Source: Rhizobium esperanzae (GTDB lineage: Bacteria; Pseudomonadota; Alphaproteobacteria; Rhizobiales; Rhizobiaceae). From it: a stretch of 64,000 nt of DNA. The notes under the pieces were generated by a model. It worked only from the letters and a program-made list of their open reading frames with translations. It was not told the DNA's origin and did no database searches. Shown piece by piece: positions 7,672-15,423 of the stretch (positions are counted from its first letter, which is position 1; each line of letters starts with the position of its first letter). The position numbers and the translations under genes are program-made. The stretch spans positions 62,001 through 126,000 of the forward strand of contig NZ_MXPU01000007.1 in NCBI RefSeq assembly GCF_002204185.1, written 5' to 3'.

Positions 7672-7872
7672 ATGCGCGAGCATCCGATCGGCGAAGCCAT
7701 GGTTGATGATGAGATTGCGGAGGTGCTTGCCTATCACAAAGGCAATGCACAAGCCGCAATAGGGACCCTCCTGGGTGACATCCGCCATCTTCGCTGGCAG
7801 CTAGTTTTGACAGAAGGCGCGATGGGCCGAGGGATCGCGCGGGGGTGGCGGCCGACCTATGACCGAGACTGA
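7672..7872 (+). CDS. Small hypothetical protein, first gene of an SOS-linked train
   Basis: This 66-residue protein has a helical N-terminal part (AEVLAYHKGNAQAAIGTLLGD) and a basic C-terminus (RGIARGWRPTYDRD). The ATG at 7672 follows a GGAG about nine bases upstream. It is 49 bases downstream of the LexA box and two bases before the next gene, so it should be the first gene of the DNA-damage-regulated unit. I cannot assign a function. Confidence 0.6.
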   Translation: MREHPIGEAMVDDEIAEVLAYHKGNAQAAIGTLLGDIRHLRWQLVLTEGAMGRGIARGWRPTYDRD

Positions 7873-7874
7873 CA

Positions 7875-8195
7875 ATGCCGGAAATGAATTATGCCAAGAA
7901 GCTGCGCGGCTGGAGCTTGAGCGACGCAGCCGACGCCGGCCAGCTGCTGGAAGTCACCTGTCAGTTTTGCAGAAGGATGCATCGATACTTTCCGCACGAT
8001 CTTCTGAAGCTGACCGAGAACGTCAGCCTCGATCGAATGGCAAGCCGCTTCCATTGCCAGCGCTGCGATCGGTCCGACTATATGGTCCTCAAGGTTGTTC
8101 AACTGTGGGGCTCTGAATACGGAAAGCTCGAGGTGCGGCGTCTGATCAAGGTCACCACGCTCAAGAAGCCGATCTGGGAAGATGGAGTTCTATAA
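7875..8195 (+). CDS. Small putative zinc-binding protein
   Basis: This 106-residue protein has two cysteine pairs, CQFC (about residue 29-32) and CQRC (about 61-64), spaced as in a four-cysteine zinc ribbon, with basic residues between them. A beta-rich end follows (EVRRLIKVTTLKKPIW). Such small ribbons usually bind nucleic acid or a protein partner. An alternative start lies at 7884. Its TAA overlaps the next ATG (TAATG at 8193-8197), coupling it to the SRAP gene. Confidence 0.65.
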   Translation: MPEMNYAKKLRGWSLSDAADAGQLLEVTCQFCRRMHRYFPHDLLKLTENVSLDRMASRFHCQRCDRSDYMVLKVVQLWGSEYGKLEVRRLIKVTTLKKPIWEDGVL

Positions 8196-9268
8196 TGGCC
8201 GACCGCCGCGATAATCCTCTCGCCCGCTGGCGCTTGAATGCCCTTCTGCCCCATCATGTGATCATCTTTTGGGGCAACTATCATTCCGGAGAGCCTGCTC
8301 ACCACTTCCGCCAGCGAGGCGAGATAATCAACTCTGCGCTGGCTCTAGACCGGTCTTCGAAGTCCTATTCCGCTTCGGTCGAATGGGATCAGTATCTTGT
8401 TTTCTGCTTCGGAAGTCGCGAAGCTGCGACGCAATTCAGCGACCGCTGGAACGGTCAATTCATCGATACGGACGAAGTGAGCAGAAAAGGCGTGTGGACG
8501 CCAAGGGAGGGTGATGTGTGCAATTTATACCGGATGATGAGCAACCAACAGGCCATCCGAGCGGTCACGCGGGCGATGATCGACAGCACCGGCAACATGG
8601 AGCCGCAGCAAGAGATCTGGCCCGACAGAATGGCACCGATTGTTCGCAACACTCCGGCTGGACGAGAACTCGCCAACGTCCGCTGGGGACTGCCGAGCTC
8701 TTCGAAGGCTCTATTCGATGCAGCGACCAAACGGGCTGACGGGTTGCGTACGAAGGGGAAGCCGGTCGATTTCGACGAGCTGCTGAAGATGGAGCCGGAT
8801 GGTGGAACGACGAACGTTCGCAATGTCAGCAGCAAGCATTGGAAGCGCTGGCTTGGCGTCGAGAACCGGTGCGTGGTTCCGTTCACGCGCTTTGCCGAGC
8901 CGGACCCGGCGAACAAGCCAGACGGCGGCAGGACGCCGAATGCTTGGTTCGGCGCTCCCGGCGAGCCTCTGATGTTCTTCGCGGGGCTGTGGGTGCCGCA
9001 GTGGACGAGCGTGCGGAAGATCAAGGAAGGACTGATCACGACAGACCTGTTCGGCTTCCTCACCACAGAGCCCAACGCAATCGTAGCTCCGATCCATCAA
9101 AAGGCGATGCCTGTCATTCTCGGCGGCCAAGAAGAAATAGAGACGTGGCTCACTGCGCCCTGGGAAGAGGCAAGCCGGCTGCAGCGGCCGCTGGCAGACG
9201 ACAGGATCATCCTGCTGCCGGCCGCGGAGCCATTGACCGTAGCTGACCCGCAACCCGCTTTAATTTGA
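8195..9268 (+). CDS. SRAP (HMCES/YedK-type) protein with an extra N-terminal module or internal start
   Basis: The frame encodes 357 residues. The C-terminal 250 form a complete SRAP domain, the family that shields abasic sites in single-stranded DNA by a covalent link through Cys2. It begins with CNLYRM and has the expected asparagine (NVRNVSS), glutamate (FTRFAEPD) and histidine (IHQKAMPVIL) of the active site. SRAP proteins normally start Met-Cys, with the Met removed. Here the cysteine is residue 109 of the long frame, but the preceding codon is GTG (8516) with GGGAGG five bases upstream, an ideal internal start. The first 107 residues (e.g. HVIIFWGNYHSGEPAHHF) look like a real, unrecognised domain, and its ATG is coupled to the upstream gene. 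Two products from one frame, or a fusion, are both possible. Confidence 0.85.
   Translation: MADRRDNPLARWRLNALLPHHVIIFWGNYHSGEPAHHFRQRGEIINSALALDRSSKSYSASVEWDQYLVFCFGSREAATQFSDRWNGQFIDTDEVSRKGVWTPREGDVCNLYRMMSNQQAIRAVTRAMIDSTGNMEPQQEIWPDRMAPIVRNTPAGRELANVRWGLPSSSKALFDAATKRADGLRTKGKPVDFDELLKMEPDGGTTNVRNVSSKHWKRWLGVENRCVVPFTRFAEPDPANKPDGGRTPNAWFGAPGEPLMFFAGLWVPQWTSVRKIKEGLITTDLFGFLTTEPNAIVAPIHQKAMPVILGGQEEIETWLTAPWEEASRLQRPLADDRIILLPAAEPLTVADPQPALI
8505..8518 (+). promoter_or_regulatory. Internal ribosome site and GTG start of the SRAP domain
   Basis: GGGAGG (8505-8510) is followed by five bases and GTG (8516-8518), then TGC for the catalytic cysteine. This places the SRAP cysteine at position 2, as its chemistry requires. 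It decides the functional start of the SRAP protein. Confidence 0.7.
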
Positions 9269-9273
9269 CCCCG

Positions 9274-9498
9274 ATGAGCATCACCAACCATTCAACCGCG
9301 CCCGGCTCGACTGTGCACTTTGAGCACTATTGCGAGGAGGCGGGCTGCAAAAAGTGGGGCGGATTCGGTCACAGCCCATCCAAGGCGATCCCCGTCCGCT
9401 GGTGGTGTTGGGAGCACTTTCCTTACAAAAGTTACGAACAGGAGCAGGCGCTTCGACGGAAGATCGAAGCGGCCGAGCGAGGGGATGCTGATCAATGA
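9274..9498 (+). CDS. Small Cys/His-rich hypothetical protein
   Basis: This protein has 74 residues from the ATG at 9274. The pattern HYCEEAGCKKWGGFG followed by WWCWEHFPY gives three cysteines and several histidines that could bind a metal. The C-terminus is a charged helix (EQALRRKIEAAERGDA). It lies six bases after the SRAP stop and overlaps the thermonuclease-fold gene (ATGA at 9495-9498), so it is an in-train gene. The family appears as a conserved rhizobial hypothetical next to repair genes, from memory only. Confidence 0.6.
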   Translation: MSITNHSTAPGSTVHFEHYCEEAGCKKWGGFGHSPSKAIPVRWWCWEHFPYKSYEQEQALRRKIEAAERGDADQ

Positions 9499-9869
9499 TT
9501 GCTGAACTGATTGTCTGTGCGTCGCTGACCGCGGTCGATGGCGACACCGTCAAATGCGATGGGCAGAACATGCGATTGCTGGGGGAAGGTGTTCCGTTCA
9601 TATCCGGCATCGACACGCCGGAGATCGGATCGCACGCAAAGTGCGTGAATGAACGAAAGCTGGCGCTGATCGCCAAGGGAAGGCTAAAAGAGCTGCTGGC
9701 TGAAAAGGGTTTGCGGATCGAATGGAGCGGTGCGGTGGACAAGACGCCATCGCACCGGCCGCTAATCAACATCTATCGAACGAACGGGGAAGAGATCGGC
9801 GTCAAGCTACTGCGGGAGGGATTCGCACGGCCATGGAGCCCGAAGCGGAGGAACGATTGGTGTGCTTAG
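9495..9869 (+). CDS. Thermonuclease-fold (SNase-like) protein
   Basis: This 124-residue protein shows the staphylococcal-nuclease pattern: VDGDTVKCDG near the start, then MRLLG, GIDTPEIG and, after a gap, GVKLLREGFARPWSP. These proteins cleave DNA or RNA with calcium in the canonical enzyme. The exact catalytic Arg/Glu set cannot be fully placed: the usual second arginine region is short here. There is no obvious signal peptide, although the first ten residues are hydrophobic. Last gene of the SOS-linked train, overlapping the previous gene by four bases. Confidence 0.75.
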   Translation: MIAELIVCASLTAVDGDTVKCDGQNMRLLGEGVPFISGIDTPEIGSHAKCVNERKLALIAKGRLKELLAEKGLRIEWSGAVDKTPSHRPLINIYRTNGEEIGVKLLREGFARPWSPKRRNDWCA

Positions 9870-9900
9870 GCGGCGTGGACAAATTCGCTGCGTAGCGGAA

Positions 9901-10259
9901 CTAGGATTTTTCTTGGGCCGCCGCCAATCGAGCCATCAAATCCATGGGAGCTAGATCGTATCCCGTTGCCCTCTCACCTGACCAGTTGAGACCACAATAG
10001 AGGCCATCCTTTTGCAAGCCCGGTAGCCACCGGTCGATGAATGCCGACAAGGGAATCGGCTCCGGCTTGAAAGCGCTGTATTCTGGTACGGTTTTAATGA
10101 TCGATATGGCCCTTTTTTCCGACGACCAAAACGGCATTGCGGTTTCGCCGGAAGCGTTTGTGGAGGTAGGGAAGCCGCCCTGTCTCTGATGCCCCAGACT
10201 TGTGCGCCGTTCAGCAATTCGGAGACGAAGGCATCGGCATTGATCGCAGAAATACTCAT
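9901..10259 (-). pseudogene. Frameshifted DUF2750-family gene
   Basis: Two overlapping frames together make one DUF2750-like protein. The first starts at the ATG at 10259 and gives INADAFVSELLNGAQVWGIRD. The second continues from about 10176 with GGFPTSTNASGETAMPFW, then LSAFIDRWLPGLQKDGLY and ends at 9901. The join is at gacagggcgg (about 10170-10180), where adding one base would restore GIRDQGGF. The simplest reading is a one-base deletion in the gene, or a sequencing error. The function of DUF2750 proteins is unknown. Confidence 0.7.
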
Positions 10260-10441
10260 CCTTCAAGAAGGAGCAGCAAATTCAGATTTCCGCAAGTGAG
10301 CGAAACTCGAAAATCCATGCGCCCGCAAGAGGCTTGACGCAGGCTGAGAGGGTTTCGCCGTCTCAGATAAGCCTTTTGGATAGATATTCGTCATGCTCCA
10401 GCACGGTTACCATCTTCGCGCGAAATGACGGAGATGGGGGC

Positions 10442-10759
10442 ATGCGTCAGGGTTATCGCAATCCGCAGAAGAAATCGGTGCTGTTCAAGTTTCCGGGCTT
10501 GGTGATCAGCGCGGTCGCGTTTGGTGCGGCCGGCGGCTGGACTGCGAGCGACCTGCTAGCATCGTGGAGCGCTTCTGGCGGCTCCGGGCAAGCGTGCACG
10601 ATCAAGGGCAATATCAGCATCAACACCGGCGAGCGCATCTTCCACGTACCGGGGCAGCGACGCTATGCAGAGACTAGGATCAGCCCCCAGTATGGGGAAC
10701 GATGGTTCTGCTCGGAATCTGAAGCCTGGGCGGCCGGCTGGCGGAAATCGAAATCATGA
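10442..10759 (+). CDS. Sunset-domain protein with a membrane anchor
   Basis: This protein has 105 residues from the ATG at 10442, which follows a GGAG-type site. After a basic N-terminus there is one hydrophobic segment (about 18-38). The C-terminal module CTIKGNISINTGERIFHVPG...ERWFCSESEAWAAGWR is the short cysteine-containing motif seen at the end of many rhizobial exported proteins and nucleases, called the sunset domain. It is probably displayed in the periplasm. An in-frame upstream extension to 10334 lacks support. Confidence 0.7.
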   Translation: MRQGYRNPQKKSVLFKFPGLVISAVAFGAAGGWTASDLLASWSASGGSGQACTIKGNISINTGERIFHVPGQRRYAETRISPQYGERWFCSESEAWAAGWRKSKS

Positions 10760-11067
10760 TTCTTTCTTCGCGCCGCACTCGGCTAGCGTAGATGGCCCAG
10801 TAGAGCAGAAAGTAACGGTCGGGCTTGCGGGCGGCGAACAATACAAGGGCACCGCGGTATCCATTACCCCAGTGGTTCCTACTCGCCAAAGAGGGCGGCC
10901 CTAGGCTGCCATTTCCTGCCGCAGCTATCTTTCCCCGGCTTACCGATAACGCGCGCTGTCGGGCTCCGCAGGCGGCAGGCGGGGCATCAGGTGGAGTGAA
11001 GCTTCGGCGCGGCATATCGTGAGAATGCCAGAGCAGGGCCGAATCGTCACCCGGCTTGCGTTCGGGT
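10760..11067. other. Intergenic region without a supported gene
   Basis: About 308 bases between the sunset-domain gene and tRNA-Ser. A 111-codon minus-strand frame covers most of it but has no recognisable domain, no good start and low-complexity composition. I see no repeat or hairpin of note. Confidence 0.5.
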
Positions 11068-11157
11068 TGGCGGATGGGGTGGGATTCGAACCCACGGTAC
11101 GGTTCCCCGCACGACGGTTTTCAAGACCGTTGCCTTAAACCACTCGGCCACCCATCC
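11068..11157 (-). tRNA. tRNA-Ser(UGA)
   Basis: Read on the minus strand, the gene starts GGATGGG at 11157 and ends CCCATCC-G-CCA at 11068, so the CCA tail is encoded. The anticodon stem ACGGT/ACCGT encloses the loop CTTGAAA with anticodon TGA. A long variable arm precedes the T-arm GTGGGTTCGAATCCCAC, as expected for serine tRNA. tRNA-Ser genes are frequent integration targets, and a second, broken copy lies 120 bases away. Confidence 0.95.
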
Positions 11158-11278
11158 AATGGACTCGCGCCCGCTTCGGCATTCGTTTCTACGCAAATGC
11201 CGAAAACATGCCGAAATTCGTTTTATACCCCCGGGATTTCCTTTTAGCTTCAGACGGTTAAGACGCCGTCGATTCTAA

Positions 11279-11318
11279 ATTTCAAGACCGGTTCCTTAAA
11301 CCACTCGGACACTCTTCC
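11279..11318 (-). pseudogene. 5' half of a second tRNA-Ser, truncated at the anticodon loop
   Basis: On the minus strand the sequence GGAAGAGTGTCCGAGTGG, then TTTAAGGAACCGGTCTTGAAA matches the 5' half of a tRNA-Ser(UGA). It shares the 15-base CCGAGTGGTTTAAGG and the TCTTGAAA loop with the intact gene. After the loop the expected ACCGG is replaced by unrelated sequence. Such halves arise when an element integrates into or excises from a tRNA gene at the anticodon loop, so this may be an old attachment-site scar. Confidence 0.7.
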
Positions 11319-11449
11319 AAGTATTTGGGAAGCCAGAAGAAATTCCGTTTCGGTCTTTCCGGTGGATCGGTGGTTTCTGCCGATTTGCTGCCCATTCACT
11401 CACAGGCCGGCGTTTTAGCAGCTTTGATGGCAGCGTCAACCTGTTCTGC

Positions 11450-11478
11450 AGAGAAGCGGCTTTGACAGCCGCTTCTCT
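11450..11478. terminator. Hairpin terminator downstream of the VCBS-like gene
   Basis: A 12-base perfect stem AGAGAAGCGGCT (11450-11461) / AGCCGCTTCTCT (11467-11478) with a five-base loop lies ten bases past the stop of the minus-strand gene. No T-run follows, so it may work with Rho or only stabilise the message. Confidence 0.6.
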
Positions 11479-11487
11479 CTGCCGCCG

Positions 11488-12309
11488 TCAGACCAGGACG
11501 GTGAAGTTGTCAAATGCGAGCTGCGGAAAGCCCGTCGGCTCGACGTCGGGCTGAATATCGAAGCGGACAAAATCGACCGCTCCCAGGGCTGCCAACGAAA
11601 TGTGCTGGCCGTCGGCAATGGTGTCACCATAGACCGTCAGCGACATCTCGCTCACCTTGTTGCCACCGATATAACCCTCGAAGGTTACGAGGGCATCGAC
11701 ACCTTCGTAGGCGGGGTCGAAATTGGTTGCGACATCGACGCCCTCTATGGTGAAGAGCTTGCCGTCAACACGTTCGAAAAACGGATTGTAGGGATTGGTG
11801 ACGACGTACTCGTTGCCGGCGGATTCGGCGACCGCCCAAAGGTTGCCATCGAGTTTGTCGCCAAATTTTAATCCTGCATAGCCCGAGGCGATGTCAGGCA
11901 GCCCGGGATATTCCGTGGGAGCATTCTCGAAATCGATGGAATACTGTCCTTGCGGAGGAGTGTGGACTCCGATGTTGAGACTGCCGACATCCGTGCCGCC
12001 TTTTCCATCGGAGATTTTGAATGAAAAATTCTCGCCGAAGACTCCGCCGGGCTCAAGCGCGCTCGGATCATTGACCGTGTAACTGTAGCTGCCGTTGCTC
12101 CAAATCGTCAGCGTTCCGTGCTCACCTTCAATGGTAAGATATCCCGGCTCGCCCGCTTTGTTGGGAATTCTCATTCCGTTGACGAACTGAACCTGTAGCC
12201 GATCGCCGTCCGAATCCGAGGCGTTGTCGAGAAGGTTTCCTTCGATGGCTTCCGCTGGTGCGTAGTCGTGGACCGACACGTCAGGCACTATTGGTTTGTG
12301 ATTTGCCAT
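11488..12309 (-). CDS. VCBS/cadherin-like extracellular protein
   Basis: This 273-residue protein begins MANHKPIVPDVSVHDYAP. Residues about 20-120 form a VCBS-type repeat, with NLLDNASDSDGDRLQVQFVNG, then GEHGTLTIWSNGSYSYTVND and ENFSFKISDGKGGTD. The second half is a beta-rich module (YSIDFENAPTEY ... PQLAFDNFTVLV) typical of surface proteins. There is no N-terminal signal peptide; such proteins are often exported by type I secretion through C-terminal signals. A good AGGAGA site precedes the ATG at 12309. An upstream in-frame extension of 48 residues is not family-like. Confidence 0.75.
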   Translation of the reverse strand: MANHKPIVPDVSVHDYAPAEAIEGNLLDNASDSDGDRLQVQFVNGMRIPNKAGEPGYLTIEGEHGTLTIWSNGSYSYTVNDPSALEPGGVFGENFSFKISDGKGGTDVGSLNIGVHTPPQGQYSIDFENAPTEYPGLPDIASGYAGLKFGDKLDGNLWAVAESAGNEYVVTNPYNPFFERVDGKLFTIEGVDVATNFDPAYEGVDALVTFEGYIGGNKVSEMSLTVYGDTIADGQHISLAALGAVDFVRFDIQPDVEPTGFPQLAFDNFTVLV

Positions 12310-12841
12310 GGCTCGTCTCCTAAAGATGAGCGTGGAAAGGACGCCGGGCTGCGGCCCGAACGCTGCAAATAAACTTTCTACTCCACTTTGAGTCAAGCAA
12401 CAAACTACACGCGCTAGGGGAGAGACGGCCGATGCCAGTGCCGTGAAGGACACGTAAACAAGAGAGCAAAAGCCGATCTCCTAGCTTGGGACAACGGCTC
12501 CAGTTGCAGCCCGGCGTCCGGAGAACAGCTGCTGCTGTCGTCGGTGTCTCGATCCGGTACTTCTCGGCCTCTGAAGTCCAGCCAACGTTTACCATGTGCC
12601 CCGCATCGGCACGCCGATTTCGGCTCTCATTGCAACAGCGAGAGGGCAGGGCGGAGGCGTCGCGTTAGCAATTTGTAAACCATAATCATTGGAATTGTCG
12701 CTATCGCTGCGAAATCGTTCGTAAATTTGCCACGAACTCAGCAAGATTAAAGTCTCGTTAGGCGGGCGGGGATAAGGCGTTGTTGACCCAGGATGGGGCA
12801 GGGTTCCTTAACCATAACGATCTTTGAGCGGCGTGGGGCAC
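12310..12841. other. Intergenic region upstream of rlpA
   Basis: About 530 bases between two divergent genes. It should hold promoters for the VCBS-like gene and for rlpA. I found no gene, repeat or strong promoter match; the part just before rlpA is AT-richer (12,660-12,760). Confidence 0.4.
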
Positions 12842-13945
12842 ATGAAACTGGAATACGGGGCGTCTTTCGCAACGGCAGGGCGGTGGCTGGCGATTTCGGC
12901 GATGTGTGCGACGGTTGCAGCGTGCGGCACCACACAGGCCGTGCCGAAAAAGAGATCTCACGGCAAGGAATATTTCTCTGAATCCGAATATGGCGTGAAA
13001 GCCAGCCCGCGGGTCGCCACCGGCAACAACATCCCGAAGGGCGGCGGCCGCTACATGGTCGGCAATCCTTATGTGGTTAAGGGTAAATGGTATTATCCGA
13101 AGGAAGACTTCTCCTATAATAAGGTCGGCATCGCCTCCTGGTACGGCTCGGCCTTTCACGGACGCTTGACGGCGAACGGCGAAGTCTACGATCAGATGCA
13201 TCTTTCCGCCGCGCATCCGACCTTCCCGCTGCCGAGTTATGCTCGCGTCACCAACGTCGAGAACGGTTCGTCGATCATTGTGCGGGTCAACGATCGCGGT
13301 CCCTATCACGAAGGCCGCATCATCGACCTTTCCAACAAGACGGCCGACATGCTGGATCTGCAGCACAGCGGCACCGGCAAGGTGCGTGTGCAATATGTCG
13401 GCCGCGCCCGCATGGACGGCCATGACATGCCCTATCTGATGGCCTCTTACGTGCCGAAGGGTAGCCGCATCCCCGGCGTCAATCCAGAAGGGCAGATCGC
13501 TACCGGCGTGATGGTCGCCTCCAATAGCCGCAAGATCACCCGCGACCAGCTGCAGAGTGCGGAAGATTATGAAACGCAACCGGCGAATGTGCCGGTGCCG
13601 ATGTCGGCGACCTCCTATGCGGGTTCGACGCCGAGCGCACGCTACAACGCGGCGCCCGCCCTTGCGCCGGCCGCCCATGTTCTGGTGGCTCCCTCGGCCT
13701 CTGCCTCCAGCGCCGCGCCGGCCTTCGATCAGATGGTCGTGCTGCCGGAGATCGGTCCCATGCCTTATGAGCGGCCCTATGGCGGTTCGCAGGGTTCCCT
13801 CGCGCTCGGCTACCAGAACGAGGCGGTGAAGACGGTAACGGTCGATCTCGCTTTCGACGCGGTGATGGTGCGCAATGACGGGCTGACGCAGGCTTCCATC
13901 CTTGCCTCGGCCAAGCGCCAGCAGGCAAAATCGGCAGGGCGTTGA
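12842..13945 (+). CDS. rlpA: RlpA-family septal-ring lipoprotein
   Basis: This 367-residue lipoprotein has a signal ending in VAAC (Cys28). The double-psi beta-barrel domain (about 100-190) contains GIASWYGSAFHGRLTANGE, then HPTFPLPSYARVTN and IIVRVNDRGPY. RlpA proteins bind denuded peptidoglycan at septa, and some are lytic transglycosylases; the conserved His and Asp (AHPTFPLP, VNDRGP) are present. A low-complexity Ala/Pro tail follows and no SPOR domain is visible. The start is the ATG at 12842; an in-frame upstream codon at 12824 is less likely. It precedes the D,D-carboxypeptidase gene, as in other rhizobia. Confidence 0.9.
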   Translation: MKLEYGASFATAGRWLAISAMCATVAACGTTQAVPKKRSHGKEYFSESEYGVKASPRVATGNNIPKGGGRYMVGNPYVVKGKWYYPKEDFSYNKVGIASWYGSAFHGRLTANGEVYDQMHLSAAHPTFPLPSYARVTNVENGSSIIVRVNDRGPYHEGRIIDLSNKTADMLDLQHSGTGKVRVQYVGRARMDGHDMPYLMASYVPKGSRIPGVNPEGQIATGVMVASNSRKITRDQLQSAEDYETQPANVPVPMSATSYAGSTPSARYNAAPALAPAAHVLVAPSASASSAAPAFDQMVVLPEIGPMPYERPYGGSQGSLALGYQNEAVKTVTVDLAFDAVMVRNDGLTQASILASAKRQQAKSAGR

Positions 13946-14003
13946 GCATGGCGATTGCATCGAATTTCGCCGCGCTCTAACCTTCTCAAAATGCCGTTGA
14001 CCG

Positions 14004-15209
14004 ATGGGAATTGCGATGCTGAGGCCTGTGCTTCGTCTGCTTGCATGCCTGATGCCGCTCGCCGCCGGCGCACACGCCGCCGACGGGGGCGCAGCCGGTT
14101 TCGCCACCAAGGCGGCGCAGGCCTATATGATCGAGGCTTCCACCGGCACGGTGCTGCTTGCCAAGAATGAGGATCAGAGCTTTTCGCCGGCTTCGCTCGC
14201 CAAGCTGATGACGATGGATCTGGTATTCGATGCAGTGACCAAGGGCCAGATCACGCTCGATACCGAATATCCCGTTTCCGAATATGCCTGGCGCACCGGC
14301 GGCGCGCCGTCGAGGACGGCGACAATGTTCGCCGCCCTCAAATCGCGCGTGCGCGTCGAGGATCTGATCAAGGGCGTCGCGATCCAGGGCGCCAATGACA
14401 GCTGCATCATCCTCGCCGAGGGGATGGCCGGTAGCGAGCAGCAATTCGCGCAGTCGATGACCCGCCGCGCCCGCGAACTCGGCATGGAAAAAGCGGTGTT
14501 CGGCAATTCCACCGGCCTTCCGGACGGCAAGAGCAAGGTGACGGCACGCGAGATGGTGACGCTTGCCACCACTCTCCAGCAATCCTATCCCAATCTCTAT
14601 CCCTATTTCGCGCAGCTGGATTTTGAATGGAACAAGATCTTCCAGCGCAACCGCAATCCGCTGCTTGGGCTCGATCTCGGCGCCGACGGGCTTGCGACAG
14701 GCTTTGCCGAGGGAGAAGGTTATTCGATCGTCGCGTCGGTCCGGCGCGACGGCCGGCGGCTGTTTCTGGCGCTTGCCGGCATCCCTTCCGACAAGGAGCG
14801 GACGGAGGAGGCCAAGCGCGTGCTCGAATGGGGGCTGACTGCCTTCGAGAGCCGTCAGATCTTCACCGAGCATGAAGTGATCGGCGCAGCCAGTGTCTAT
14901 GGCGGCTCGGCGCGCACCGTCGATCTCGTCGCCAAGGCGCCGGTCAGTGTCTATATTCCGATCAGCAACCCCGACCGGCTTTCGGCGCGCATCGTCTATC
15001 ACTGGCCCCTGACCGCGCCGGTGAAGCCGGATTATCAGGCCGGCACGCTCAGGATTTTCGCCGGCAGCCGGCTGCTCAGGGAAGTGCCGCTCTATACCGC
15101 GCAGGCGGTCGGGGAGGGCTCGCTCAGCAGCCGGGCGGTCGACGCCGTGCTGGAACTCGGCGAATCGCTGTTCTTCTCCTGGCTCTGGGACAAGTCCGCC
15201 CCCGGCTGA
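14004..15209 (+). CDS. S11-family D-alanyl-D-alanine carboxypeptidase homologue with altered motifs
   Basis: This 401-residue exported protein has a signal peptide ending AGAHAA. The SxxK motif is present as S64-L-A-K67. The second motif, SGN in E. coli PBP5, aligns to GAN (VAIQGANDSC). The third, KTG, aligns to ATG in DGLATGFAEGEGYSI, so its lysine is missing. A PBP5-like C-terminal domain follows (VIGAASVYGGSARTVDLVAK) with a terminal helix. The family trims D-Ala from peptidoglycan peptides; with two motifs altered, activity is uncertain. The ATG at 14016 is an alternative start. It follows rlpA. Confidence 0.85.
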   Translation: MGIAMLRPVLRLLACLMPLAAGAHAADGGAAGFATKAAQAYMIEASTGTVLLAKNEDQSFSPASLAKLMTMDLVFDAVTKGQITLDTEYPVSEYAWRTGGAPSRTATMFAALKSRVRVEDLIKGVAIQGANDSCIILAEGMAGSEQQFAQSMTRRARELGMEKAVFGNSTGLPDGKSKVTAREMVTLATTLQQSYPNLYPYFAQLDFEWNKIFQRNRNPLLGLDLGADGLATGFAEGEGYSIVASVRRDGRRLFLALAGIPSDKERTEEAKRVLEWGLTAFESRQIFTEHEVIGAASVYGGSARTVDLVAKAPVSVYIPISNPDRLSARIVYHWPLTAPVKPDYQAGTLRIFAGSRLLREVPLYTAQAVGEGSLSSRAVDAVLELGESLFFSWLWDKSAPG

Positions 15210-15423
15210 ACGCCGGGATGAGGCTCTTGCGCACAGCGCTTCTTTTTCCGCGTGCCGTGGCCGCGCAGTCATGCTCCAGACTTGAATGCCTGACCTTCTG
15301 ACACAATTTGCGGGGAAGGTGATTATGTCGCCGCCGCGAAAGGTTTTCCTTCCCGATGTCTTCGGATAGATAGAAGAGGCGGGGCGCGCGGGCGTGCGGC
15401 GTCCGGAATGCGGGAAGTTGTCA

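Noticed and set aside
11056..11247. Plus-strand frame reading WDSNPRYGSPHDGFQDRC
   Set aside because: It is the antisense translation of tRNA-Ser, a well-known false gene.
1..11320. Integrase, transposase or CRISPR array in the accessory region
   Set aside because: None of the frames shows recombinase motifs and no regularly spaced repeats are seen; any integrase must lie outside the window.
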